A stretch of 64,000 nt of DNA from Pseudonocardia sp. MH-G8 (GCF_002262885.1 NZ_NKYF01000018.1:1-64000), one strand, 5' to 3'. Positions 15,329 to 24,752 are shown, numbered from the stretch's first letter. The notes: generated by a model from the letters alone, not told the origin. Program-made: numbers and translations.

Positions 15329-17956
15329 GTGGTGGATGTCGACAGCGGTGTGGCGACGACCGTCCCGCTCGGTCGCCTCGTGCTGGAGTTCGAGGAGATC
15401 GATCGGAGCCGGATCGCAGGCGTCGGCGGCAAGGGCGCGCACCTGGGAGAGCTCTCGCGGATCGCGGGCGTCCACGTGCCGGCAGGCTTCTGCGTGACGA
15501 CCGAGGCGTTCGGTCGGGTCCTGGCGGGGTTACCGTCCCTCGAGGATCGCCTCGAACGGCTGTCGGACCTCGACCCCGACGACCGGGACGCGATCGGTGC
15601 GATCAGCGCGGAGATCCGCGATGCCATCGGCGGGTTCCCCCTCCCCGATGATCTGGCAACGGTGATCACGCGATCGCTCGCCCGCGTGGGCGAGAGCGCC
15701 GCGTACGCCGTGCGATCCAGTGCGACGGCCGAGGACCTGCCCACCGCCTCCTTCGCGGGCCAGCAGGACACGTACCTGAACGTCGTGGGTCCTGAGGCGG
15801 TCCTCGATCACGTCAGGTCGTGCTGGGCCTCGCTGTTCACCGAACGGGCGGTGACCTACCGCCTGCGCCACGGGGTCGACCACCGCACGGCCCGCATGGC
15901 CGTGGTCGTGCAGCAGATGGTGACGCCGGACGCGTCGGGCGTCCTGTTCACGGCCGACCCCGTGACGTCGAACCGGAAGGTCACGAGCGTGGAGGCCGTG
16001 CTCGGCCTCGGAGAGGCGCTGGTCTCCGGGCTGGTGAACGCGGACAGCTACACGGTGCGCGACGGTGCCGTCGTCGACCGGACGGTCGCGGTCAAGGACC
16101 GGGCCGTCCGCGCCGCCCCCGGTGGCGGCACGCGGGAGCAGCCGGTCGAGGAGGAGCAGCAGCGTCGGCCGGCGCTGACCGACGCGCAGGCGGTGCGCCT
16201 CGCGGCCCTGGGACGGCGGATCGAGGCGCACTTCGGCTGTCCGCAGGACATCGAGTGGTGCCTGGTCGACGGCGAGTTCCGGATCGTCCAGAGCCGGCCG
16301 ATCACGACGCTGTTCCCCGCGCCGGTGGCCGACGACGGGGACGGCCACGTCTACCTCTCGGTCGGTCACCAGCAGATGATGACCGACGCGATGACGCCAC
16401 TGGGCCTGTCCGTGTGGCAGATGACCACGCCGCGGCCCATGTCCGAGGCCGGCGGGAGGCTGTTCGTCGACGTCACCCCGATCCTGGCATCGCCTGGCCG
16501 CGACGGCTTCCTGGACGCCGTGGGCCGGTCCGACCCGCTGACCCGGGACGCGCTGCAGACGGTCATCGACCGCGGCGACGTCGTCCCGGCACCGTCGGGC
16601 GCGGAGGCCGACGTGCCGCCCGCAGGTGGCGCGCCGACGCCGCTCGACGCCGACCCGGCGCTCGTCGAGGAGCTGATCTCGGCCGGCCGGGCATCCCTCG
16701 CCGCGCTCGCACGCGACATCCGGGCCCATCAGGGCCCGGACCTGCTCGACTTCATCGTGGAGGACTTCAAGGAGCTGAGGCGGCTGCTGTTCGACCCGCG
16801 CAGCCACCGCGTGTTCACCACGGCGATGGACGCCGCGTGGTGGCTGGGCGAGCACATGCGCGCCTGGCTGGGCGAGGAGGACGCGACCGACGCGCTCACG
16901 CAGTCCGTGCCGCACAACGTCACGTCGGAGATGGGGCTCGCCCTCCTGGACGTGGCCGACGTGATCCGCCCGCATCCGGAGGTGGTGGCCTTCCTGCGCG
17001 GCGTCGAGGACGACGACCTGGACGGTCTGCCCGCGGTGCCGGGCGGCCGCGAGGCGCACGACGCGCTGCGCGCCTATCTCGACAGCTACGGCATGCGCTG
17101 CGTCGGGGAGATCGACATCGGCAGGCCGCGGTGGAGCGAGCGCCCCGCCGCCCTCGTCCCCCTGATCCTCGGACACGTCGAGAACTTCGGACCCGGCGCC
17201 GGCCCACGGCGTTTCGCACGAGGCCGGCAGGTCGCGCGGGAGAAGCAGCAGGAGCTGCTGGAACGCCTGCGCACGCTGCCCGACGGGGAACGGAAAGCCG
17301 ACGAGACCACGGCGATGATCGATCGCCTCAGGACCTTCATCGGGTACCGGGAGTACCCCAAGTTCTCCATGGTCAGCCGCTACGCCCTCTACAAGGCGGC
17401 CCTGTGGGGCGAGGCCGAGCGCCTCGTGCGCGACGGTGTGCTCCGCGACCGGCAGGACATCCTCTTCCTCCGGTTCGACGAGCTGCACGACGTCGTCCGT
17501 ACCAGGCAGGTCGACGATCAGCTGATCCGCGAACGCGAGGAGGCGTTCGTCGGGTACCAGGCGCTGACACCTCCCCGCGTGCTCACCTCGGACGGCGAGG
17601 CCCTCGCCGGGGCCTACCGGCGCGACGGCATCCCCACCGACGCCCTGGTCGGGCTGGCGGTGTCCCGGGGAACCGTCGAGGGGCGCGCCCGCGTCGTCCT
17701 GGACATGTCCGAGGCCGATCTCGAACCGGGCGACATCCTCGTCACGGCCTTCACCGACCCCAGCTGGTCGCCCGTCTTCGTCACGATCGAGGCCCTGGTG
17801 ACGGAAGTGGGCGCCATGATGACCCACGGTGCCGTGGTCGCCAGGGAGTACGGCCTGCCGGCCGTCGTGGGTGTCGAGGGCGCCACCCGGCTGATCCGGG
17901 ACCGGCAGCGGATCCGCGTGGACGGCACGAACGGGTACGTCGAGATCCTCGCGTAG
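15329..17956 (+). CDS. rph: Rifampin phosphotransferase
   Basis: The 875-residue enzyme inactivates rifamycins by moving the beta-phosphate of ATP to the C21 hydroxyl, releasing AMP and phosphate. It has the PEP-synthase-like order: an ATP-binding N-terminal domain (VGGKGAHLGEL, YAVRSSATAEDLPTASFAGQ, DIEWCLVDGEFRIVQSRP), a central rifamycin-binding helical domain, and a C-terminal swivelling phosphohistidine domain with MMTHGAVVAREYGLPAVVG, in which His833 is the phosphate carrier. Length and the final block match Rph rather than PEP synthase. The RAE palindrome upstream supports this call. Starts at GTG 15329 or GTG 15332 cannot be separated. Confidence 0.93.
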   Translation: MVDVDSGVATTVPLGRLVLEFEEIDRSRIAGVGGKGAHLGELSRIAGVHVPAGFCVTTEAFGRVLAGLPSLEDRLERLSDLDPDDRDAIGAISAEIRDAIGGFPLPDDLATVITRSLARVGESAAYAVRSSATAEDLPTASFAGQQDTYLNVVGPEAVLDHVRSCWASLFTERAVTYRLRHGVDHRTARMAVVVQQMVTPDASGVLFTADPVTSNRKVTSVEAVLGLGEALVSGLVNADSYTVRDGAVVDRTVAVKDRAVRAAPGGGTREQPVEEEQQRRPALTDAQAVRLAALGRRIEAHFGCPQDIEWCLVDGEFRIVQSRPITTLFPAPVADDGDGHVYLSVGHQQMMTDAMTPLGLSVWQMTTPRPMSEAGGRLFVDVTPILASPGRDGFLDAVGRSDPLTRDALQTVIDRGDVVPAPSGAEADVPPAGGAPTPLDADPALVEELISAGRASLAALARDIRAHQGPDLLDFIVEDFKELRRLLFDPRSHRVFTTAMDAAWWLGEHMRAWLGEEDATDALTQSVPHNVTSEMGLALLDVADVIRPHPEVVAFLRGVEDDDLDGLPAVPGGREAHDALRAYLDSYGMRCVGEIDIGRPRWSERPAALVPLILGHVENFGPGAGPRRFARGRQVAREKQQELLERLRTLPDGERKADETTAMIDRLRTFIGYREYPKFSMVSRYALYKAALWGEAERLVRDGVLRDRQDILFLRFDELHDVVRTRQVDDQLIREREEAFVGYQALTPPRVLTSDGEALAGAYRRDGIPTDALVGLAVSRGTVEGRARVVLDMSEADLEPGDILVTAFTDPSWSPVFVTIEALVTEVGAMMTHGAVVAREYGLPAVVGVEGATRLIRDRQRIRVDGTNGYVEILA

Positions 17957-17980
17957 CGGACCGGTGGCCTCGTGCGGTGG

Positions 17981-18511
17981 TCAGCGGCGGACGCGGTGGC
18001 GCGCCTCGGCCAGCAATCCGGTGCGATGCGCGCTCGTCAGCCAGAACAACGCACCTGCGACGAGCCCGACGAGACCCTGCGGGTAGAGCTTTCCCGCCGA
18101 GTCGAGCGCGAGCAACGCGCCCGCCGCACCGAGCACCATCAGCGCACCGCCGAGCGCGACCAGCGATCGCTCGTCCAGCTGCGAGGACAGCATCATCAGC
18201 GCGGCACCCACGAGGGCCGCCGCCGCCGGGACCGCGAGCTCGCCCCACGACAGGCTGCTCAGCACCGTGCCTGCGACCGCGACCAGCGCCGCGGTGATGC
18301 CCAGCAGCCGCAGGAAGCGGCCCCGTCCGCGGTGCGGGAGGGGCTCGCCCGCGCCGTGCCGGCCGCGCAGGGCCATCACCAGCAGGGCGGTGAGCCCGAG
18401 GCCCGCGGCGAGCACGACGGTGCCCGGGCCGCCGTCCAGGGCGGCGGCACCGACCGTCCACCACACCGCGCCGACGATCGGCTCGAGGTAGGGCACCCGG
18501 GTCGCGCGCAT
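17981..18511 (-). CDS. Small polytopic membrane protein
   Basis: The 176-residue product contains about five hydrophobic helices with short basic loops (LRGRHGAGEPLPHRGRGRFLR) and a basic C-terminus ARHRVRR. No family can be named. It begins at ATG 18511 and converges on the rph gene with 24 bp between the two ends. It is divergent from the Rieske lipoprotein gene. Confidence 0.6.
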   Translation of the reverse strand: MRATRVPYLEPIVGAVWWTVGAAALDGGPGTVVLAAGLGLTALLVMALRGRHGAGEPLPHRGRGRFLRLLGITAALVAVAGTVLSSLSWGELAVPAAAALVGAALMMLSSQLDERSLVALGGALMVLGAAGALLALDSAGKLYPQGLVGLVAGALFWLTSAHRTGLLAEARHRVRR

Positions 18512-18624
18512 GTCCTCCACGGTAGCGAGAAGCGTCCCGCCCGATCCCCACGCCCGCCCCACGCCGGTTCTGCGAGGGTCTGCGAAGATCCCCCGCTCCC
18601 GCCCACCACCACGAGGAGTCCCCG

Positions 18625-19041
18625 ATGGCCGAGCCCGCTCCCCTGACCCGTCGCACCGTCGTGACCGGCGCCGGTGCCGCCGCCGTCGGGGCCGGCCTGC
18701 TCGTGACCGGCTGCTCCACCGCGCCGCCGCCCGCAGCGCCCGCCGACGCGAGCGCGGGCACGCCGGTCGGCCCGGCCGCCGACGTCCCGGTGGGCAGCGC
18801 CCAGATCTTCGACGCCGCCGGGGTGGTGGTCTCCCAGCCCAGCGCGGGCAGCTATGCGGCGTTCTCCACGGCATGCCCGCACCAGGGCTGCGCGGTGTCG
18901 TCGGTGGAGGGCACCAGCATCGTGTGCCCGTGCCACGGCAGCACGTTCGGCCTGGACGGCAGCGTGCTGCAGGGTCCGGCGGAGGCACCGCTCGAGAGCC
19001 GCGACATCACCGTGACGAACGGCGAGATCACTCTGGCGTGA
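18625..19041 (+). CDS. Rieske [2Fe-2S] lipoprotein with Tat-type signal
   Basis: The 138-residue protein begins with a Tat-like signal (TRRTVV at 8-13) and a lipobox ending in Cys30, so it should be folded in the cytoplasm, exported and anchored to the outer face of the membrane. The Rieske cluster ligands are Cys84-x-His86 in CPHQGC and Cys101-x-x-His104 in CPCHGS, with Cys89 and Cys103 for the stabilising disulfide. It is too short for a cytochrome bc1 Rieske subunit and probably carries electrons to an unknown oxidoreductase. Its last 14 bases overlap the 3' end of the convergent methyltransferase gene. Confidence 0.9.
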   Translation: MAEPAPLTRRTVVTGAGAAAVGAGLLVTGCSTAPPPAAPADASAGTPVGPAADVPVGSAQIFDAAGVVVSQPSAGSYAAFSTACPHQGCAVSSVEGTSIVCPCHGSTFGLDGSVLQGPAEAPLESRDITVTNGEITLA

Positions 19042-19762
19042 TCGGGTCCTTGCGCCGCACGTGCAGGCGGTAGCGCACCGGGAACTCGACCCCGGTGGTC
19101 TCGGCGATGGCCCGCTCCGCCACACCGCGGGAGAACTCGATCCGCAGCACGGCCTCGAGCGTGGCCCGGTCCGGGAAGCGCCAGATCGTGGGCACCCGGC
19201 GCATCGAGAAGCCCGCCCGCTCGAAGAAGGCCTCCACGCGGGCGGGGTCGTAGCGTGGCAGATCCGCGCGCATCCAGCGGCCGTACGGCGGCGCGGTGGC
19301 GTCCAGGTCGACGATCGCGAGCGCACCACCGGGGCGCAGCACGCGCTGCGCCTCCGCCAGCCCCGGCTCGCACCCCGGGCCGAAGAAGTACGCGGTGCGC
19401 GCGTGCACCAGATCCGCGCTGGCGTCCGGCAGCGGCAGGGCGGCGGCCCCGCCCCGGAACACCCGCGCCTGCCCGTCCACCCGCGCGCGGGCCCGCTCGA
19501 CGAGCGGCGCATGCGGCTCCACCCCGGTGACCGACGCCGCACCGGCCGCGAACACCGGCAGGTGGAAGCCGTCGCCGCAGCCCACGTCCAGCACGTCGAG
19601 CCCATCCCACGGCACGACCTCGCGCAACGCGGCCCAGATCGCACCCTCGGCGTCCTGCGCACGGTTCTCGCGCTCGTAGACGTCGGGCCACTTCCAGATG
19701 TTGGGGCTGGGGATCGCCGGGTCCGGCTCGGCCGCCACGACGCGGCGGAACGCGTCGATCAC
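19028..19762 (-). CDS. Class I SAM-dependent methyltransferase
   Basis: The 244-residue protein has the SAM-binding motif LDVGCGDGFHLPVFA, an acidic residue closing strand 2 in VTGVEPHAPL, and the LPLPDASADLVHARTAYFF and LRPGGALAIVDLD blocks of ubiE-like methyltransferases. WKWPDVYERENRAQD near the N-terminus is conserved in a group of actinobacterial enzymes of unknown substrate. The GTG start overlaps the cdsA stop codon by four bases, so it is translated together with cdsA. Confidence 0.8.
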   Translation of the reverse strand: MIDAFRRVVAAEPDPAIPSPNIWKWPDVYERENRAQDAEGAIWAALREVVPWDGLDVLDVGCGDGFHLPVFAAGAASVTGVEPHAPLVERARARVDGQARVFRGGAAALPLPDASADLVHARTAYFFGPGCEPGLAEAQRVLRPGGALAIVDLDATAPPYGRWMRADLPRYDPARVEAFFERAGFSMRRVPTIWRFPDRATLEAVLRIEFSRGVAERAIAETTGVEFPVRYRLHVRRKDPITPE

Positions 19763-20625
19763 GGGACGATGATGCTGAGCAGGGCCCACGCGACCACCGC
19801 GGTGGGCAGCAGCGAATCCAGCCGGTCCAGCAGGCCCCCGTGGCCGGGCAGCAGCGTGCTCATGTCCTTGATGCCGAGGTCGCGCTTGACCATCGACTCG
19901 ATCAGGTCGCCCAGCGTGGCGCAGGTGACCAGCAGGGCGCCCGTGAGCGCACCCGCCCACCACGCGCCGCCGAGCAGGAAGTGCACGCACAACGCCCCCG
20001 CGACCATGCCGACCAGCTGCGACCCGCCGAAGCCCTCCCACGACTTCTTCGGGCTGATCGTCGGCGCCATCGGGTGCCGGCCCAACAGGACGCCCGCCGC
20101 GTAGCCACCGACGTCCGAAGCCACGCCGCACAGCATGAACGTGAGCACCCGACCGAGCCCGTCGTCGGCCACGAGCATCAGCACCGCGAACGAGCAGAAC
20201 AACGGGACGTACGTGGCCGTGAACAGGCCTGCGGTGACGTCCCGGACGTAGTGCGCGGCTCCCGCGCGCATCCGCCACAGCAGCACCGCGAGCGCGGTGA
20301 GGGCGAACGCGGCCCCGAGACCGTACAAGCCGAACGGCCAGGACGACCAGATCATCGCCTGGCCGCCGAGGAGCAGGATCGGCAGCGGCACCGCGATCCC
20401 GGCACCGCGGCGCAGGGCACCGGCGAGCTCCCACGTGGCGACGGCGGTGGAGATCGCCAGCACGCCGACGAAGAAGTGCCTCTCGATCAGCAACGACGAC
20501 AGGATGACGACACCCAGCCCCACGCCGACGGCGATCGCCGCGGCCAGATCGCGCCCGGCACGAGACGGGCGGCGGGCCGGAGGGGGCACCATCGCCGCGG
20601 CGTGCGGGGAGGACGAGGCGGTCAC
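19759..20625 (-). CDS. cdsA: Phosphatidate cytidylyltransferase
   Basis: The 288-residue membrane enzyme makes CDP-diacylglycerol from phosphatidate and CTP, the branch point of phospholipid synthesis. About eight membrane helices are visible, and the C-terminal signature SMVKRDLGIKDMSTLLPGHG with GLLDRLDSL is complete. A short proline-rich cytoplasmic N-terminus precedes the first helix. The gene starts 2 bp after the frr stop codon and belongs to the rpsB-tsf-pyrH-frr-cdsA run. Confidence 0.94.
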   Translation of the reverse strand: MTASSSPHAAAMVPPPARRPSRAGRDLAAAIAVGVGLGVVILSSLLIERHFFVGVLAISTAVATWELAGALRRGAGIAVPLPILLLGGQAMIWSSWPFGLYGLGAAFALTALAVLLWRMRAGAAHYVRDVTAGLFTATYVPLFCSFAVLMLVADDGLGRVLTFMLCGVASDVGGYAAGVLLGRHPMAPTISPKKSWEGFGGSQLVGMVAGALCVHFLLGGAWWAGALTGALLVTCATLGDLIESMVKRDLGIKDMSTLLPGHGGLLDRLDSLLPTAVVAWALLSIIVP

Positions 20626-20627
20626 CG

Positions 20628-21185
20628 TCAGACTTCGAGCAGCTCGGTTTCCTTGTGCTTCACCAGGTCGTCGACCTGGTGGACGTAGCGGTCGGTGGCG
20701 CTCTGCAGTTCCTTCTCGGCGCGCCCGACCTCGTCCTCACCCGCCTCGCCGTCACGGACGATGCGGTGCAGCTCGTCCATCGCCTTGCGGCGGATGCTGC
20801 GGATGGTGACGCGCGCGTCCTCACCCTTGGCGCGCGCCAGCTTCACCATCTCGCGGCGCCGCTCCTCGGACAGCTGCGGGATGACGATGCGGATGATCTG
20901 CCCGTCGTTGCTCGGGTTGAGCCCGAGGTCGGAGTTGCGGATCGCGGTCTCCAGCGCCTTGAGCTGGCTCGCGTCGTAGGGCTTGATGACAGCCATCCGC
21001 GCCTCGGGCACGTTGATGGACGCGAGCTGGTTGATCGGGGTCATCGCGCCGTAGTACTCGACCGCCACGCGGGAGAACATGTTGGGCGTTGCGCGCCCGG
21101 TGCGCACGGAGGCCAGGTCGTCCTTGGCGACGGCGACCGCCTTCTCCATCTTCTCCTCGGCGTCGAAGAGCGTCTCGTCGATCAC
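20628..21185 (-). CDS. frr: Ribosome recycling factor
   Basis: The 185-residue protein splits post-termination ribosomes together with EF-G. It has the normal two-domain length, with the RTGRATPNMF and PINQLASINVPEARM segments of the head domain and the ERRREMVKLARAKGEDARV coiled-coil stem. The start overlaps the pyrH stop codon by four bases. Confidence 0.97.
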   Translation of the reverse strand: MIDETLFDAEEKMEKAVAVAKDDLASVRTGRATPNMFSRVAVEYYGAMTPINQLASINVPEARMAVIKPYDASQLKALETAIRNSDLGLNPSNDGQIIRIVIPQLSEERRREMVKLARAKGEDARVTIRSIRRKAMDELHRIVRDGEAGEDEVGRAEKELQSATDRYVHQVDDLVKHKETELLEV

Positions 21186-21970
21186 GGCCTGTCCCTGCCT
21201 TCCTGCCCAGATCCATGTTCCCAGCCCGGGGTGCTGACCAGGGTGCCGATCCTCTCACCCCGCACGGCGCGGGCGATGTTGCCCTCCGCGAGCAGGTTGA
21301 ACACGATGATCGGCATCTTGTTGTCCATGCAGAGGCTGAACGCGGTGGCATCGGCCACCTTCAACCCCTGCTCCAGCACCTCGCGGTGGGTGATCTCGTC
21401 GTACAGCTTGGCGTCGGGATCGATCTTGGGGTCGGCGGTGAAGACCCCGTCGACGCCCTTCGCCATCAGCACGACCTCGGCCCCGATCTCCAACGCCCGC
21501 TGCGCCCCTGCGGTGTCGGTGGAGAAGTACGGCATGCCGACGCCGGCGCCGAAGATCACGACGCGGCCCTTCTCCAGGTGCCGGATCGCGCGGCGGGGGA
21601 TGTAGGCCTCCGCGACCTGCCCCATCGTGATGGCGGTCTGGACGCGGGTGTCGACGTGGTGCTCGCGCTCGAGGAAGTCCTGCAGCGCGAGGCAGTTCAT
21701 GACGGTGCCGAGCATCCCGATGTAATCCGCGCGGGCGCGGTCCATGCCGCGCTGCTGCAGCTCCGAACCGCGGAAGAAGTTGCCCCCGCCGATCACCACG
21801 GCGACCTGCGCGCCGGTGGCGACGACCTCGGCGATCTGGCGGGCGATGGTCTCGACCACCCCCGGATCGACCCCGACCGCCCCGCCGCCGAACATCTCGC
21901 CGCCGAGCTTGAGCAGTACGCGGCGGAAGCCGGGGCCGGAGCCGTCGAAGCCGATCCGTGGTGAGGTCAT
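21182..21970 (-). CDS. pyrH: UMP kinase
   Basis: The 262-residue enzyme phosphorylates UMP to UDP and belongs to the amino-acid kinase fold. The N-terminal LLKLGGEMFGG loop binds ATP, VIGGGNFFRG and the GMLGTVMNCLALQDFLE region form the UMP site, and the C-terminal FNLLAEGNIARAVRGERIGT block is complete. The tail after GTLVS is about 18 residues longer than usual and overlaps the frr start. It follows tsf after 31 bp. Confidence 0.96.
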   Translation of the reverse strand: MTSPRIGFDGSGPGFRRVLLKLGGEMFGGGAVGVDPGVVETIARQIAEVVATGAQVAVVIGGGNFFRGSELQQRGMDRARADYIGMLGTVMNCLALQDFLEREHHVDTRVQTAITMGQVAEAYIPRRAIRHLEKGRVVIFGAGVGMPYFSTDTAGAQRALEIGAEVVLMAKGVDGVFTADPKIDPDAKLYDEITHREVLEQGLKVADATAFSLCMDNKMPIIVFNLLAEGNIARAVRGERIGTLVSTPGWEHGSGQEGRDRP

Positions 21971-22001
21971 CGTGTCCCGTCAGTCGTGGGTGTCGCGCCG
22001 A

Positions 22002-22820
22002 TCAGGCGTGGCCGACCTCGAAGCGGGCGAACCGCGTGACGGTGATGCCCGCCTCGTCGAGGAGCTGCTTCACCGTCTTCTTGGACTCGTCGAGCACCGA
22101 GACCTGCTCGAGCAGGACCGAGTCGCTGTAGAACTTCTTGACCTTGCCCTCGACGATGCGCGGAACGATCGCCTCCGGCTTGCCCTCTTCCTTGGCCGCG
22201 ACCTCCGCCTCCCGGCGCGTGGCGTCGAGCACCTCCGCCGGCACCTCCTCGCGGGTGGTGAACTGCGGCCCCGCGGCGGCGATGTGCATCGCCACGCTGC
22301 GCGCGGCGTCGACATCCGAACCGTCGTACGCGACGAGCGTGCCGATCGCCGGCGGCAGGTCGGTGGAGCGGCGGTGCAGGTAGAGGACCACCGGCCCGTC
22401 GATGTGCACGTACTGCTTGATCTGGAGCTTCTCGCCGATCCGGCCGGCGAGCGACTGCACCGCGTCGGCCACCGTGCCGCCGTCGAGCGGCGCGGCCTTC
22501 AGCGCCTCCAGGTCTGCGGGCTTCTGCTCGAGCGCCACCTGCAGGACGGCGTCGGCGAGCTTCTGGAAGTCGGGGCTCTTCGCCACGAAGTCGGTCTCGC
22601 TGTTGAGCTCGATCATCGTGCCACCGGATGCTGCGACCAGACCGTTGGTCGTGGTGCGCTCGGTACGCTTGTCGACCGACTTCGCGCTCTTCTCGCGCAG
22701 CGCCTCGACAGCCTCCTCGATGTTGCCGTCCGACGCCTCGAGCGCCTTCTTGCAGTCCATCATCCCGGCGCCGGTGAGCTCCCGGAGGTTCTTGATGTCG
22801 GCGGCGGTGTAGTTCGCCAT
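22002..22820 (-). CDS. tsf: Elongation factor Ts
   Basis: The 272-residue guanine nucleotide exchange factor of EF-Tu starts MANYTAADIKNLRELTGAGM, has the TDFVAKSPDF signature of the core domain, and an IVEGKVKKFYSDSVLLEQ dimerisation segment. Length and domain order are normal. It lies 89 bp after rpsB in the same operon. Confidence 0.97.
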   Translation of the reverse strand: MANYTAADIKNLRELTGAGMMDCKKALEASDGNIEEAVEALREKSAKSVDKRTERTTTNGLVAASGGTMIELNSETDFVAKSPDFQKLADAVLQVALEQKPADLEALKAAPLDGGTVADAVQSLAGRIGEKLQIKQYVHIDGPVVLYLHRRSTDLPPAIGTLVAYDGSDVDAARSVAMHIAAAGPQFTTREEVPAEVLDATRREAEVAAKEEGKPEAIVPRIVEGKVKKFYSDSVLLEQVSVLDESKKTVKQLLDEAGITVTRFARFEVGHA

Positions 22821-22909
22821 GATGGTGCCTTTTCGTCCGTTTCTCGTGGGCGGGGCGGAGGTCGGGCTCCGCCGCAGGGCCGGTGCGCCCGGCCCTGCGG
22901 CGGCAGCGA

Positions 22910-23812
22910 TCAGCTCGCGGTCTGCTGCGTGCCGTTGCTGGTGGAGGCCGGTGCGGCCTCGACGGCCGGGCTGGGCGACTCCGCGGCCTGGCCGGCGGCG
23001 GTGAGGCTGGCGCCGTCGGACCCGGCACCCTCGGTGAGCAGGTTCTGCTCCCACTCGGCCAGCGGCTCGTCGGTGCCGACGCCCGCCTCCGGCTTGTCCT
23101 CCGCGTCGCCGCCGCGGGCCCGCGCCGAACGCGCCATGAGGCCGTCGGCGGCAGCACGCGCGATCACCTTGGTGAGCAGCGCGGCCGAGCGGATCGCGTC
23201 GTCGTTGCCCGGGATCGGGAAGTCGACCTCGTCGGGGTCGCAGTTGGTGTCCAGGATGGAGACCACCGGGATGCCCAGCTTGCGGGCCTCGCCGACGGCG
23301 ATGTGCTCCTTCTTGGTGTCCACGATCCACACCGCGCTCGGCACCTTGGTCATGTCGCGGATGCCGCCGAGGGTCTTCTCGAGCTTGGTCTTCTCGCGGG
23401 TCAGCATGAGGATCTCCTTCTTGGTGCGACCCTCGAAGCCCCCCGTCTGCTCCATCGACTCGAGCTCCTTCATCCGCTGAAGGCGCTTGTGCACGGTCTG
23501 GAAGTTGGTGAGCATGCCGCCCAGCCAGCGCTGGTTGACATACGGCATGTTGACCCGGCCCGCCTCGTCGGCGATGGCCTCCTGCGCCTGCTTCTTCGTG
23601 CCGACGAACATGACCGTGCCGCCGTGGGCGACGGTCTCGCGGACGAACTCGTAGGCCCGGTCGATGTACGACAGGGTCTGCTGCAGGTCGATGATGTAGA
23701 TGCCGTTGCGCTCGGTGAGGATGTAGCGCTTCATCTTCGGGTTCCAGCGCCGGGTCTGGTGCCCGAAGTGCACGCCGGAATCCAGCAACTGCTTCATGGT
23801 GACGACGGCCAC
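22910..23812 (-). CDS. rpsB: 30S ribosomal protein S2
   Basis: The 300-residue protein matches S2 with VTMKQLLDSGVHFGHQTRRW at the start, FVGTKKQAQEAI, and VDTKKEHIAVGEARKLGIPVV in the middle. The C-terminal 60 residues (after AADGLMARSARARGG) are an acidic, Ala/Ser-rich extension typical of actinobacteria. The GTG start gives MAVVTMKQ and is preceded by GAGGGTGAG. It is the first gene of the rpsB-tsf operon. Confidence 0.96.
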   Translation of the reverse strand: MAVVTMKQLLDSGVHFGHQTRRWNPKMKRYILTERNGIYIIDLQQTLSYIDRAYEFVRETVAHGGTVMFVGTKKQAQEAIADEAGRVNMPYVNQRWLGGMLTNFQTVHKRLQRMKELESMEQTGGFEGRTKKEILMLTREKTKLEKTLGGIRDMTKVPSAVWIVDTKKEHIAVGEARKLGIPVVSILDTNCDPDEVDFPIPGNDDAIRSAALLTKVIARAAADGLMARSARARGGDAEDKPEAGVGTDEPLAEWEQNLLTEGAGSDGASLTAAGQAAESPSPAVEAAPASTSNGTQQTAS

Positions 23813-24134
23813 GGCCGGTACTCACCCTCTCGTCGGGCGCGACCGCTGTGCGGTCCCGCATGCGGTTTCGCGGAGCGCCGGTCGGCGGCACCGCCCTGGC
23901 GTGGCGCCGGTGGCCGGACCCGGGAGGCCCGGGACCGCCCGTCCACCGCTCCCGCTCGAGGCGGGTGCGCGCACGCGCGAAGTCACCCCGACCCAGTCGA
24001 GGTGCAGGTCGAGTGTACGCCGCGGGCCCGGTCGCCCCGACGCCGCATCCCGCGGCCGTCCACCTCGGCGCGGCGCCGTCCACAGGCGACGGGCACGGGC
24101 ACCACGGCGCGTCCGGACGGGAGAGGCTGCGGGC
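23813..24134. other. Divergent promoter region and possible long rpsB leader
   Basis: This region separates rpsB (minus) from a peptidase gene (plus). On the minus strand a TACACT hexamer at 24017-24012 could be a -10 box, which would give an rpsB leader of about 195 nt, long enough for the S2 autoregulation known in other bacteria. Several GC-rich inverted segments can pair, but I cannot define a structure by eye. No gene is seen. Confidence 0.35.
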
Positions 24135-24743
24135 GTGGACGGACGGGTGCGGCGCGGAGCCGTCCTCCTCGTGCGGCTCGCCGTCGTGGCCCTCCTCGCC
24201 GCCACCGGGACCGGGGCCACGCAGGCCCCCGCGCCCGGGCAGGCGCCGCCCGCGGGCCCGCCCGGTGCGGGAGTGCCCGCCCCGGGCGCACGCTATGCGT
24301 GGCCGCTGCTGCCACCGCCCGAGGTCGCCGCGCCCTTCCGGGCTCCCGGGCACCGGTACGGGCCGGGGCACCGCGGCGCCGACCTCACCGGCGCCGCCGG
24401 GCAGGCCGTGCTCGCCGCCCGCGCGGGCACCGTGGTGTTCGCCGGGCCGGTGGCCGGTCGCGCCGTGGTGTCCGTCCAGCACGACGACGGGCTGCGCACG
24501 ACCTACGAGCCGGTGCGCCCGCTCGTGGCCGCGGGCGCCGTCGTGCGGGCGGGCGACGTCCTCGGGCGGCTCGAACCCGGCCATCCCGGCTGCGCGCCCG
24601 CCACCTGCCTCCACTGGGGTGTGCGGCGCGGGCGGCTGGACTACCTCGACCCGCTCGTGCTGCTGCGCCCGCCGCACGTGCGGTTGCTGCCGGTGCCGAC
24701 GCCGTGGCCCGCGGTCGCGCTCGTCGCGGGTGTCCTGCCGTGA
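24135..24743 (+). CDS. M23 family peptidase-like secreted protein
   Basis: The 202-residue protein has an N-terminal hydrophobic signal or anchor (about residues 8-24), a Pro/Ala/Gly-rich linker, and an M23 (lysostaphin-type) domain. HRGADL supplies the zinc ligands His and Asp, and VLAARAGTVVFAG and VSVQHDDGLRTTYEPV are typical strands. In the second motif CLHWGV the catalytic first His of HxH is Cys, while the second, metal-binding His is kept, so it may be a wall-binding or regulatory domain rather than an active hydrolase. GTG 24135 follows GGGAGAGG. It is divergent from rpsB and convergent with whiG. Confidence 0.82.
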   Translation: MDGRVRRGAVLLVRLAVVALLAATGTGATQAPAPGQAPPAGPPGAGVPAPGARYAWPLLPPPEVAAPFRAPGHRYGPGHRGADLTGAAGQAVLAARAGTVVFAGPVAGRAVVSVQHDDGLRTTYEPVRPLVAAGAVVRAGDVLGRLEPGHPGCAPATCLHWGVRRGRLDYLDPLVLLRPPHVRLLPVPTPWPAVALVAGVLP

Positions 24744-24752
24744 GGCGGTGGC

